Source: an uncultured Granulicatella sp. (lineage in GTDB: Bacteria > Bacillota > Bacilli > Lactobacillales > Aerococcaceae). From it: a stretch of 10,934 nucleotides of DNA. This document shows, in pieces, positions 1 to 6,291 of this stretch. The stretch covers positions 1-10,934 of the forward strand of contig CAMYBO010000031.1 in NCBI GenBank assembly GCA_947254045.1, in the 5' to 3' direction. A program made the position numbers and the translations under genes. Every line of letters begins with the position of its first letter. The first letter of the stretch is position 1. The notes below the pieces were generated by a model, which saw nothing but the letters and a program-made list of their open reading frames with translations, was not told the DNA's origin and made no database searches.

Positions 1-47
1 ACACCTGTGTTAGGTCGTCGGCAGCGTCAGATGTGTATAAGAGACAG
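1..47 (+). other. Illumina Nextera adapter with index (non-genomic)
   Basis: Bases 15-47 match the complete 33-base Nextera read-1 transposase adapter, made of the 14-base primer part (15-28) and the 19-base Tn5 mosaic end (29-47, ending AGAGACAG). Bases 1-4 (ACAC) fit the end of the P5 flow-cell primer and bases 5-14 (CTGTGTTAGG) sit exactly where a 10-base i5 index belongs. This is library sequence left on the contig. Genomic sequence starts at about base 48. The mosaic end must not be read as a transposon end in this organism. Confidence 0.97.
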
Positions 48-77
48 GGCGTGGGGGTTCAAGTCCCTTCACCCGCA
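48..77 (+). tRNA. tRNA-Leu, 3' part only (probably anticodon TAG)
   Basis: Only the T arm and the 3' acceptor strand are present, cut at the adapter junction. The T loop is TTCAAGT (58-64) in a five-pair stem (53-57 with 65-69, including two G-U pairs). The acceptor 3' strand is CACCCGC with discriminator A at 77, so the missing 5' strand should read GCGGGTG, typical of tRNA-Leu in Firmicutes. The position ahead of Thr-Gly-Leu-Arg-Pro fits the Leu(TAG) seen in rRNA-linked tRNA clusters of lactic acid bacteria. The anticodon itself is not in the window. No CCA is encoded. Confidence 0.75.
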
Positions 78-89
78 CTTTATAAGCGA

Positions 90-162
90 GCCGGCTTAGC
101 TCAGTTGGTAGAGCATCTGATTTGTAATCAGAGGGTCGAGGGTTCAAGTCCTTTAGCCGGCA
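90..162 (+). tRNA. tRNA-Thr (TGT)
   Basis: A complete 73-base cloverleaf. Acceptor GCCGGCT pairs with AGCCGGC, discriminator A162. The anticodon stem TCTGA/TCAGA encloses loop TTTGTAA with anticodon TGT at 123-125, decoding ACA. The T loop is TTCAAGT. CCA is not encoded, so the 3' end needs the CCA-adding enzyme. It lies 12 bases after the partial tRNA-Leu. Confidence 0.97.
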
Positions 163-178
163 TCAAATGAATAAATTT

Positions 179-250
179 GCGGAAGTAGTTCAGTGGTAGA
201 ACACCACCTTGCCAAGGTGGGGGTCGCGGGTTCGAACCCCGTCTTCCGCT
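179..250 (+). tRNA. tRNA-Gly (GCC)
   Basis: A complete 72-base cloverleaf. Acceptor GCGGAAG pairs with CTTCCGC and the discriminator is T250, usual for bacterial tRNA-Gly. The anticodon loop is TTGCCAA, giving anticodon GCC for GGC/GGT codons. CCA is not encoded. It lies 16 bases after tRNA-Thr. Confidence 0.97.
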
Positions 251-275
251 TTGCCAATGATAAACCATGGCCCAT

Positions 276-361
276 GCCGGGGTGGCGGAATTGGCAGACG
301 CACAGGACTTAAAATCCTGCGGTCAGTGATGACCGTGCCGGTTCGACCCCGGCCCTCGGCA
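276..361 (+). tRNA. tRNA-Leu (TAA)
   Basis: An 86-base type II tRNA with the long variable arm of tRNA-Leu (around 321-336). Acceptor GCCGGGG pairs with CCCTCGGC-type 3' strand (354-360) with one G-U pair, discriminator A361. The anticodon loop CTTAAAA gives anticodon TAA for UUA, the main leucine codon in this AT-rich genome. CCA is not encoded. Confidence 0.97.
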
Positions 362-386
362 TTTTCAATACAATTGAATAACATTT

Positions 387-460
387 GCACCCATAGCTCA
401 ATTGGATAGAGTACTTGACTACGAATCAAGCGGTTACAGGTTCGACTCCTGTTGGGTGCA
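387..460 (+). tRNA. tRNA-Arg (ACG)
   Basis: A complete 74-base cloverleaf. Acceptor GCACCCA pairs with TGGGTGC, discriminator A460. Loop CTACGAA carries anticodon ACG at 421-423. In bacteria A34 of this tRNA is deaminated to inosine by TadA so that it reads CGU, CGC and CGA. It is the expected ligand of the argS T-box downstream: specifier CGC at 6550-6552 and bulge TGGT at 6645-6648, which matches the ACCA end made by discriminator A plus CCA. Confidence 0.97.
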
Positions 461-464
461 TTAT

Positions 465-538
465 CGGGAATTAGCTCAGCTTGGTAGAGCACTTGGTTTG
501 GGACCAAGGGGTCGTAGGTTCGAATCCTGTATTCCCGA
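465..538 (+). tRNA. tRNA-Pro (TGG)
   Basis: A complete 74-base cloverleaf only 4 bases after tRNA-Arg. Acceptor CGGGAAT pairs with ATTCCCG, with C1 as usual for bacterial tRNA-Pro, discriminator A538. Loop TTTGGGA carries anticodon TGG for CCA and the other proline codons. CCA is not encoded. It is the last tRNA of the cluster and is followed by a terminator. Confidence 0.97.
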
Positions 539-546
539 TTCATTGG

Positions 547-577
547 CAAGTAAGTGCTAGCTTACTTGTCTTTTTTT
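547..577 (+). terminator. Terminator of the tRNA cluster
   Basis: CAAGTAAG (547-554) and CTTACTTG (561-568) form a perfect 8-bp hairpin with a 6-base loop, followed by TCTTTTTTT. It lies 8 bases after tRNA-Pro and ends the tRNA transcript. Confidence 0.9.
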
Positions 578-586
578 GTATATAAT
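558..586 (+). promoter_or_regulatory. Weak candidate promoter of the fructokinase gene
   Basis: A consensus -10 box TATAAT lies at 581-586, 30 bases before the start codon. The best -35 at 17-base spacing is TAGCTT (558-563), a poor match that overlaps the preceding terminator. The -10 is convincing; the -35 is not. Confidence 0.4.
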
Positions 587-616
587 ATAATTATTAACAT
601 ATTGGAGGAATTTTAT

Positions 617-1483
617 ATGGTATTAGGTAGTATCGAATCTGGTGGTACAAAATTTGTTTGTGCGATTGGAAATCATGATATGGAAGTTTTAGAAAGAATT
701 TCAATTCCAACCACAACTCCAGAAGAAACCTTACCGAAAGTTTTTGAATTTTTCAAAAAATATGAGCAAGAATTAGAAGCAGTTGGTGTAGGTGCTTTTG
801 GACCAATTGATAGTAATAAAAAATCTGCTACATTTGGATATATTACTTCTACTCCAAAATTAGCATGGCAAAATTATGATTTTATTGGTGAATTAAAACG
901 TCATTTAAATGTTCCAATTAATTGGACTACAGATGTGAATGCAGCAGCTTATGGAGAATATTATTTTGGTCATGGAAAAGATTTAGAAAGTTTAGTATAT
1001 TATACATTTGGAACCGGTGTCGGAGGCGGTGCTATTCAACGTGGTGAATTTGTTGGTGGGATGAACTTCCCTGAAATGGGTCATATGATTGTTAAACGTC
1101 ATCCTGAAGATAATGCAAAATGTGTTTGTCCTTTCCACTCTGACTGTTTAGAAGGTTTAGCAGCTGGACCTGCTTTACAAGAGAAAACTGGACGTCCTGC
1201 ATTTGAATTAGAGCCTACTGATCCAATTTGGGATATTGAAGCTTACTATGTTGCTCAATGTATTTATAATACAACATTAATTTTAGCGCCTGAAGTGATT
1301 GTTTTAGGTGGTGGAGTTATGCAACAGACTCATTTATTGAAGAAAGTGAAGCAAGAATTCGAAAAATTAATGAATAGTTATGTTGGATATCCTTCTGTGG
1401 ATGAGTATTTACAAACTCCTGCTTTAGGAAACAATGCAGCAACGATTGGATGCCTAGCAATGGCGAAGGATCTTTTAAAATAA
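617..1483 (+). CDS. scrK: Fructokinase, ROK family
   Basis: A 288-residue sugar kinase that should phosphorylate fructose to fructose-6-phosphate with ATP in the cytoplasm. The N-terminal phosphate-binding motif is GSIESGGTK (residues 4-12), the ROK version found in YdhR/ScrK-type fructokinases. The catalytic base is probably Asp106 in TTDVNAAAYGE. A second glycine-rich ATP motif, FGTGVGGG, covers 131-138. The zinc site of this subfamily is visible as His156, Cys171, His174 and Cys177, followed by LEGLAAGPAL. The frame extends upstream to 554, but that part runs through the terminator. The ATG at 617 has GGAGG at 604-608 and gives the usual family length. No sucrose or PTS genes adjoin it, so the natural sugar source is not shown. 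A related hexose such as mannose as substrate cannot be excluded. Confidence 0.9.
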   Translation: MVLGSIESGGTKFVCAIGNHDMEVLERISIPTTTPEETLPKVFEFFKKYEQELEAVGVGAFGPIDSNKKSATFGYITSTPKLAWQNYDFIGELKRHLNVPINWTTDVNAAAYGEYYFGHGKDLESLVYYTFGTGVGGGAIQRGEFVGGMNFPEMGHMIVKRHPEDNAKCVCPFHSDCLEGLAAGPALQEKTGRPAFELEPTDPIWDIEAYYVAQCIYNTTLILAPEVIVLGGGVMQQTHLLKKVKQEFEKLMNSYVGYPSVDEYLQTPALGNNAATIGCLAMAKDLLK

Positions 1484-1490
1484 ATAATAG

Positions 1491-1582
1491 TATAGAAATT
1501 GACTTCTTATACTGTAGCAATAGACGGTAGCAAACTTTCGGTTTCATGCCTTTAGTGCTACTGTTCATGTTCATTTTCTATA
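1491..1582 (+). repeat. Structured intergenic repeat E3
   Basis: This lies just after the fructokinase stop codon. An outer stem pairs TATAGAAA (1491-1498) with TTTCTATA (1575-1582). Inside, GTAGCA (1514-1519) pairs with TGCTAC (1556-1561), and an imperfect inner hairpin has GGTAGCAAAC (1526-1535) opposite GTTTCATGCC. The left half (GACTTC...GTAGCAATAGACG, from 1501) aligns closely with E2 (GACTTTG...GTAGCATTAAGACG, from 6294), and both have CATG then TTA and TGCTA on the right. Unlike E1 and E2 it lacks a GACTTT/AAAGTC closure and a T tract, and a separate terminator follows. Function unknown. Confidence 0.6.
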
Positions 1583-1595
1583 TATCTATTCATAT

Positions 1596-1627
1596 GAACT
1601 CTATACATTGTATAGGGTTCTTTTTTA
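1596..1627 (+). terminator. Rho-independent terminator after the fructokinase gene
   Basis: GAACTCTATAC (1596-1606) pairs with GTATAGGGTTC (1610-1620) over 11 bp with one G-U pair and a 3-base loop, followed by six T (1621-1626). It separates the fructokinase transcript from the polyamine operon. Confidence 0.92.
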
Positions 1628-1646
1628 CGTTTTTAATATTTAATTG

Positions 1647-1674
1647 TTGACTATTACTAAACTTAGAGTATAAT
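1647..1674 (+). promoter_or_regulatory. Promoter of the xre-potABCD operon
   Basis: The -35 box is TTGACT (1647-1652) and the -10 box is TATAAT (1669-1674), spaced 16 bases, close to sigma-A consensus. It lies about 50 bases before the regulator start codon and is the only clear promoter in front of the five genes. Confidence 0.85.
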
Positions 1675-1705
1675 GAGTCCTAGTGTGATTAAACTTTTAG
1701 TTTAA
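1657..1705 (+). promoter_or_regulatory. Candidate operator palindromes for the XRE regulator
   Basis: CTAA-AC-TTAG (1657-1666) sits between the -35 and -10 boxes. A second palindrome, TTAAACT-TTT-AGTTTAA (1689-1705), lies just after the likely transcription start. They share the core TAAACT. Position and symmetry suit a repressor acting on its own promoter, but no binding site for this protein is established here. Confidence 0.45.
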
Positions 1706-1721
1706 AGAATGGAGGGATAAG

Positions 1722-2264
1722 ATGGAAATAGGGAGTCAATTGAAAGCTCTGCGTGTTCAAAAAGGACTAACCCAAGAAGAATTAGCCGAGAGGACGGATT
1801 TATCTAAAGGATATATTTCCCAATTAGAAAATGATCTAAGTTCGCCATCGATGGACACATTTTTTGATATTTTAGAAGTATTAGGATGTGCACCAAAGGA
1901 TTTCTTTGATGATGGACCAGACGAAGCTTTAACAGTTTATGGGCCTGAAGATATGACAGTGATGGAGGATCCAAAGCATAAAACGATTGTGACTTGGTTA
2001 AATCCTGATTCGAATGAACATGAAATGGAACCTGTAATATTAGAATTTCAACCACAAGGGGAATATAAAGTGTTCCAACCATCATTATCCGAAACTTTTG
2101 GATATGTTCTAGAAGGTAAAGTACAAGTAAAAGTAGGAAAACAAATAGAAGTTGTCTCCAAAGGAGAATCATTTTATTTCGAAGCTTCTGCTAAACACCA
2201 AATTAAAAATGCTGGCAATGAAACAAGTAAGGTGTTAATTGTCGCAACAAATTCTTATTTATAA
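1722..2264 (+). CDS. XRE-family regulator with C-terminal cupin domain
   Basis: A 180-residue DNA-binding protein. Residues 7-61 form an XRE/Cro-type helix-turn-helix, with TQEELAERTDLSKGYISQLE as its core. Residues about 104-178 form a small cupin barrel (VILEFQPQGEYK...GYVLEGKVQVKVG...GESFYFEASAKHQIKNAG). This architecture matches PuuR/SutR-like regulators that bind small ligands. It is the first gene of the operon, 22 bases before potA, and the same order is known in other Lactobacillales. From this I infer that it senses polyamines or polyamine status and represses the operon. The ligand is not shown by the sequence. The start is supported by GGAGGG at 1711-1716, 5 bases before the ATG. 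Confidence 0.9.
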   Translation: MEIGSQLKALRVQKGLTQEELAERTDLSKGYISQLENDLSSPSMDTFFDILEVLGCAPKDFFDDGPDEALTVYGPEDMTVMEDPKHKTIVTWLNPDSNEHEMEPVILEFQPQGEYKVFQPSLSETFGYVLEGKVQVKVGKQIEVVSKGESFYFEASAKHQIKNAGNETSKVLIVATNSYL

Positions 2265-2286
2265 GAAGGAAGGATTGGTACAAAAC

Positions 2287-3396
2287 ATGTCCAACAATGC
2301 AATTATTACATTTGAAAATGTTACAAAATCTTATGGAGATACTCAAGTTTTAAAAAATATTAACTTTGAAATTGAAAAAGGAAAATTCTATACATTATTA
2401 GGACCTTCAGGTTGTGGTAAAACTACGATTCTTCGTATTATTGCTGGATTTACAGATGCATCAACAGGAACAGTTACGTTAAATGGAGAAGATGTTACTG
2501 ATTTACCACCAAATAAACGTAAAGTAAATACTGTATTCCAAGATTATGCTCTATTCCCACATATGAATGTGTTTGAAAACATCGCATTCGGGTTACGTTT
2601 GAAAAAATTACCGGAAGATGTCATTAAACAAAAAGTGTCTGAAGCATTAAAATTAGTTCAATTATCAGGCTATGAAAAACGTGAAATCGTTCAAATGTCT
2701 GGAGGACAACAACAACGTGTAGCGATTGCTCGTGCCTTAGTGAATGAACCAGAAGTTTTATTATTAGATGAACCATTATCTGCGCTGGATTTAAAATTAA
2801 GAACAGACATGCAGTATGAATTACGTGAATTACAACAACGTTTAGGCATTACATTTATTTTTGTAACGCATGACCAAGAAGAGGCTCTAGCAATGAGTGA
2901 TGAAATCTTCGTATTAAATGGTGGAGAAATTATTCAATCTGGTACTCCTGTAGATATTTATGATGAACCAATTAACCGTTTCGTTGCGGACTTTATTGGT
3001 GAAAGTAATATCGTTGCCGGCGTGATGAAAGAAGACTACTTAGTAGAATTTGTTGGAAAAGAATTTGAATGTGCCGATGCTGGTATGCGTCCAAATGAAA
3101 AAGTTGAAATCGTTATTCGCCCAGAAGATTTATCTCTAACAAGTATAGATAAAGGCAAATTAGTGGTTGAAGTGGATACTCAATTATTCCGTGGCGTTCA
3201 CTATGAAATTATTTGTTATGACGAAAATAAAAATGAGTGGATGATTCACTCAACGAAGAAGGCAGAAGTTGGATCTAAAGTTGGTCTCTACTTCGAACCA
3301 CAAGATATTCACGTAATGCGTTTTGGAGAAAGTGAAGAAGAATTTGATGCACGTCTAGAAAGTTACGAGGAAGTGGAGGACGATAGCAATGACTAA
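2287..3396 (+). CDS. potA: Spermidine/putrescine ABC transporter, ATP-binding protein
   Basis: A 369-residue ATPase that powers polyamine import, acting on the inner face of the membrane with PotB and PotC. Visible motifs: Walker A GPSGCGKTT (39-47), Q-loop Gln85 in VFQDYALFPH, signature MSGGQQQR (137-144), Walker B VLLLDEP (157-163), D-loop SALD (165-168) and switch His195. The C-terminal part (about 235-369) is the TOBE/OB regulatory region of PotA/MalK-type ATPases, with an acidic tail. The frame stays open back to 2239 inside the regulator gene. I chose ATG 2287, which gives the typical N-terminus MSNNAIITFENVTKSYG and lies 13 bases after AAGGAAGG (2266-2273), a slightly long spacing. Confidence 0.95.
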   Translation: MSNNAIITFENVTKSYGDTQVLKNINFEIEKGKFYTLLGPSGCGKTTILRIIAGFTDASTGTVTLNGEDVTDLPPNKRKVNTVFQDYALFPHMNVFENIAFGLRLKKLPEDVIKQKVSEALKLVQLSGYEKREIVQMSGGQQQRVAIARALVNEPEVLLLDEPLSALDLKLRTDMQYELRELQQRLGITFIFVTHDQEEALAMSDEIFVLNGGEIIQSGTPVDIYDEPINRFVADFIGESNIVAGVMKEDYLVEFVGKEFECADAGMRPNEKVEIVIRPEDLSLTSIDKGKLVVEVDTQLFRGVHYEIICYDENKNEWMIHSTKKAEVGSKVGLYFEPQDIHVMRFGESEEEFDARLESYEEVEDDSND

Positions 3397-4198
3397 AAAT
3401 TCTCGCATGTTTTTTTCCATACCATATCTTCTATGGTTGGCATTATTTGTAATAGCGCCTTTAGCGATGATTTTCTATAAATCATTTTTCGATATTAATA
3501 ATCAATTAACGATTGGAAACTATACGAATTATTTTACTTCTGGAAATTACTTAGAAATGACATTTAACTCAGTGTGGTATGCCTTTTTAGTTACATTAGT
3601 GACTTTAGTTGTGAGTTATCCAACAGCTTACTTTTTAAGTAAAACAAAGCATAAAAATTTATGGTTATTATTAATCATCTTACCAACTTGGGTGAATTTA
3701 TTATTAAAAGCTTATGCATTTATTGGTATTTTTAGCCAAACGGGTACAGTAAATCAATTCTTATCGTTATTTGGAATTGCTCCAAAAGAATTTTTATTTA
3801 CTGATTTTAGCTTTTTAACAGTTGCTGCTTATATTGAATTACCATTTATGATTTTACCGATTTTCAATGCAGTACAAGAATTACCAAGTTCATTAATTGC
3901 AGCAAGTCGTGACCTAGGGGCTACTCCTTGGCAAACGTTAAAAAATGTTGTCATTCCATTAACGATGAGTGGTGTAAGAAGTGGAGTTCAAGCAGTATTT
4001 ATTCCATCACTATCATTATTCATGTTAACTCGTTTAATTGGAGGAAATCGTGTGATTACATTAGGGACTGCCGTTGAGCAACATTTCTTAGTAACGCAAA
4101 ACTGGGGAATGGGTTCAACCATTGGGGTTATCTTAATTGAAGCGATGATTGTCTTAATGTTTGCAACACGTGATCGTAGAAAAGGAGGAGAAGCATAA
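3389..4198 (+). CDS. potB: Spermidine/putrescine ABC transporter, permease PotB
   Basis: A 269-residue inner-membrane permease with about six hydrophobic segments, the first at about residues 9-30. The cytoplasmic EAA loop that docks on the ATPase is visible at about 164-183, with the RDLGATPWQT core. It pairs with PotC to form the transport channel. The gene overlaps the end of potA by 8 bases and has GGAGGA at 3375-3380 inside potA, 8 bases before its ATG, which suggests translational coupling. The length is normal for the family. Confidence 0.95.
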   Translation: MTKNSRMFFSIPYLLWLALFVIAPLAMIFYKSFFDINNQLTIGNYTNYFTSGNYLEMTFNSVWYAFLVTLVTLVVSYPTAYFLSKTKHKNLWLLLIILPTWVNLLLKAYAFIGIFSQTGTVNQFLSLFGIAPKEFLFTDFSFLTVAAYIELPFMILPIFNAVQELPSSLIAASRDLGATPWQTLKNVVIPLTMSGVRSGVQAVFIPSLSLFMLTRLIGGNRVITLGTAVEQHFLVTQNWGMGSTIGVILIEAMIVLMFATRDRRKGGEA

Positions 4199-5034
4199 TG
4201 AAATTAGAGAAAAATCATTGGTTATCAAATGCTTATTTAGTATTTGTATTTGCAGTATTGTATGCTCCGATTTTCTATTTGATTTATTATTCATTCAATA
4301 GTGGTGGAGGAATGAATGATTTCCAATCTTTTACTTTAGAACATTATCAAGCAGTTCTTGGAGATACAAGATTAATTGGAATTGTGATTGATACTTTAAT
4401 TTTAGCGTTATTATCGGCGCTATGTGCAACGATTATTGGAACGCTTGGTGCGATTATGATTGATTTCATTCGTTCAAATCAAAGAAAACAATTTGTTCTT
4501 GGAATGAATAATATTTTATTAGTTTCTCCAGACGTTATTATTGGGGCAAGTTTATTAATTTTATTTACATTTATTGGATTCAAATTAGGATTTTGGTCAG
4601 TATTACTATCGCATATTGCCTTTAATATTCCGATTGTCGTATTAATGGTTTTACCAAAATTAACAGAAATGAATCGTTCGATGATTACTGCAGCACGTGA
4701 TTTAGGTGCCACAAGTTCGCAAGTGTTAACACGTATTATTTTGCCATCGATTACACCTGGAATTTTAAGTGGATTTTTTATGGCATTTACGTATTCATTA
4801 GATGATTTTGCAGTAACATTCTTCGTAACAGGAAATGGTTTCTCAACAATTGCAGTTGAAATTTATTCAAGAGCTCGTCAAGGGATTAGTTTACAAATTA
4901 ATGCTTTAAGTACATTGATGTTCTTATTCTCATTAATTTTAGTCATTGGATATTACTTCATTCAACAATACCAAGCAAAACGATTAAATCAGAAAAATGT
5001 TGAAAATGATTTAGCGAAAGGGGTAATACGATGA
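4198..5034 (+). CDS. potC: Spermidine/putrescine ABC transporter, permease PotC
   Basis: A 278-residue inner-membrane permease, the second half of the channel. It has about six hydrophobic segments, and the EAA loop lies at about 157-176 with the core ARDLGATSSQVLTRIILP. The start codon shares one base with the potB stop (TAATG at 4196-4200), and the ribosome site AAAGGAGGAG lies inside potB just upstream. The SLDDFAVTFFVTG motif near residues 200-212 is typical of PotC. The C-terminus is a short charged tail. Confidence 0.95.
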   Translation: MKLEKNHWLSNAYLVFVFAVLYAPIFYLIYYSFNSGGGMNDFQSFTLEHYQAVLGDTRLIGIVIDTLILALLSALCATIIGTLGAIMIDFIRSNQRKQFVLGMNNILLVSPDVIIGASLLILFTFIGFKLGFWSVLLSHIAFNIPIVVLMVLPKLTEMNRSMITAARDLGATSSQVLTRIILPSITPGILSGFFMAFTYSLDDFAVTFFVTGNGFSTIAVEIYSRARQGISLQINALSTLMFLFSLILVIGYYFIQQYQAKRLNQKNVENDLAKGVIR

Positions 5035-6101
5035 AGCGATTAATGATGTTTGTCGGGGCAATTTTAGTCGCAAGCCTAGGATTATTTCTGTTTAGAAAAA
5101 ATTTTGAAACAGCGATTGCTGGTAGCCCTGATACAATTATTGTGTATAACTGGGGAGATTATATTGATCCTAATCTAATTACTCAGTTCGAAGAAGAAAC
5201 AGGTTATAAAGTAATCTATGAAACATTTGATTCGAATGAAGCGATGTATACAAAAATCAAACAAGGTGGAACAAATTATGATGTAGCAATTCCAAGTGAA
5301 TATGCGATTCATAAAATGTTAAAAGAAGATTTATTAGTGCCATTAGATTATTCTAAAATTGAAGGAATGGAACATTTAGATGAGAAATTTTTGAATAAAA
5401 GTTTTGATCCAAACAACCGTTATAGTATTCCTTATTTCTGGGGAACTTTAGGTATTATTTATAATACAAAAAATATTGCTGAAGGCGAAATTACAAAGTG
5501 GTCTGATTTATGGAAAGAGGATTATAAAGATTCAATTTTATTTATCGATGGTGCTAGAGAAATGATGGGAATTGCGCTTCAAACGCAAGGGTATTCTTTA
5601 AATGAAAAGGATCCTGAAGTTGTAAAAGAGGCGGGTAAATTCTTGAAAACATTAATGCCAAATTCGAAAGCGATTATTGCGGATGAGATGAAAACGTATA
5701 TGGCGCAAGAGGAAGCTTCGATTGGAGTATCGTTCTCTGGAGAAGCTGCGAAGATGTTGGAGAAAAATGAAGATTTAGCGTATGTTTTACCGGAAGAGGG
5801 AACGAACTTATGGTTCGATAATATTGTTATTCCGAAAACTGCTAAAAACTATGATGGTGCGTATCGTTTTATTTCGTTTTTATTGAGACCAGATGTGGCT
5901 GCTCAAAATGCGGAATATGTTGGATACTCAACTCCAAATAAAGATGCGTTAGAGTTATTGCCGGAAGAAGTAACGAGTAATAAGACTTTTTATCCATCGG
6001 ATGAGCAGATGGAAAATATGGAAGTTTATGAGAATCTAGGTTCTGAGTTGTTAGGGTTGTATAATGACTTGTTCTTGGAGGCTAAGATTTTCCGCAACTA
6101 A
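5031..6101 (+). CDS. potD: Spermidine/putrescine-binding protein PotD
   Basis: A 356-residue extracellular substrate-binding protein that delivers polyamines to PotBC. An N-terminal hydrophobic segment (about 4-21) is followed by the mature start VYNWGDYIDP (38-47) and by TFDSNEAMYTKIKQGG and YFWGTLGIIYN, all typical of PotD. There is no cysteine in or after the hydrophobic segment, so no lipobox. Attachment may be through an uncleaved N-terminal segment, as I recall for the pneumococcal homologue, or the protein may be released. The start overlaps the potC stop by 4 bases (ATGA), and the ribosome site AAAGGGG (5018-5023) supports it. It ends with tandem TAA stops and is the last gene of the operon. 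Confidence 0.95.
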   Translation: MKRLMMFVGAILVASLGLFLFRKNFETAIAGSPDTIIVYNWGDYIDPNLITQFEEETGYKVIYETFDSNEAMYTKIKQGGTNYDVAIPSEYAIHKMLKEDLLVPLDYSKIEGMEHLDEKFLNKSFDPNNRYSIPYFWGTLGIIYNTKNIAEGEITKWSDLWKEDYKDSILFIDGAREMMGIALQTQGYSLNEKDPEVVKEAGKFLKTLMPNSKAIIADEMKTYMAQEEASIGVSFSGEAAKMLEKNEDLAYVLPEEGTNLWFDNIVIPKTAKNYDGAYRFISFLLRPDVAAQNAEYVGYSTPNKDALELLPEEVTSNKTFYPSDEQMENMEVYENLGSELLGLYNDLFLEAKIFRN

Positions 6102-6111
6102 TAAGGGAGAA

Positions 6112-6260
6112 TTAGACTTTACGTGATAGTAGTATTAGGGCGCCAGCAGACCTAGCGGTCTCATGGCTAAACTTCGAGCCTGGGTCTCGAAATTTCCAGT
6201 AATATAATCTGACTTCGCAGATTATATTACTCATGCTACTATGCAAAGTCTTTTCTTTTA
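6112..6260 (+). repeat. Structured intergenic repeat E1, multibranched, with T-rich end
   Basis: It begins 13 bases after the potD stop. Closing stem: GACTTT (6115-6120) with AAAGTC (6245-6250), then ATAGTAG (6126-6132) with CTACTAT (6236-6242). Three hairpins sit inside: AGACC/GGTCT (6148-6161, extended by GCCA/TGGC), TTCGAG/CTCGAA (6173-6191), and a perfect 14-bp stem at 6198-6211 with 6218-6231 around loop ACTTCG. After the closing stem comes TCTTTTCTTTTA. The layout is that of a five-way junction. It shares its shell with E2. It may be the operon terminator, a BOX-like mobile repeat, or both. I do not recognise it as a named RNA family. Confidence 0.75.
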
Positions 6261-6291
6261 GAACGATATTTATGAGGGTACGTTAAAGATT

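Noticed and set aside
29..47. Tn5/IS50-like 19-base mosaic end suggesting a transposon boundary
   Set aside because: It is part of the synthetic Nextera adapter together with the primer and index bases before it.
190..549. A 119-codon open frame on the minus strand across the tRNA genes
   Set aside because: It is antisense to four complete tRNAs, has no ribosome site, and its peptide is just the translation of tRNA complements. Such frames are a known source of false hypothetical proteins.
554..616. Upstream extension of the fructokinase frame by 21 codons
   Set aside because: It runs through the tRNA terminator and the -10 box, and the ATG at 617 has a good GGAGG site and matches the family N-terminus.
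2239..2286. Upstream extension of potA inside the regulator gene
   Set aside because: The ATG at 2239 has no good ribosome site and adds 16 residues not typical of PotA. The in-frame TTG at 2275 is too close to the AAGGAAGG site.
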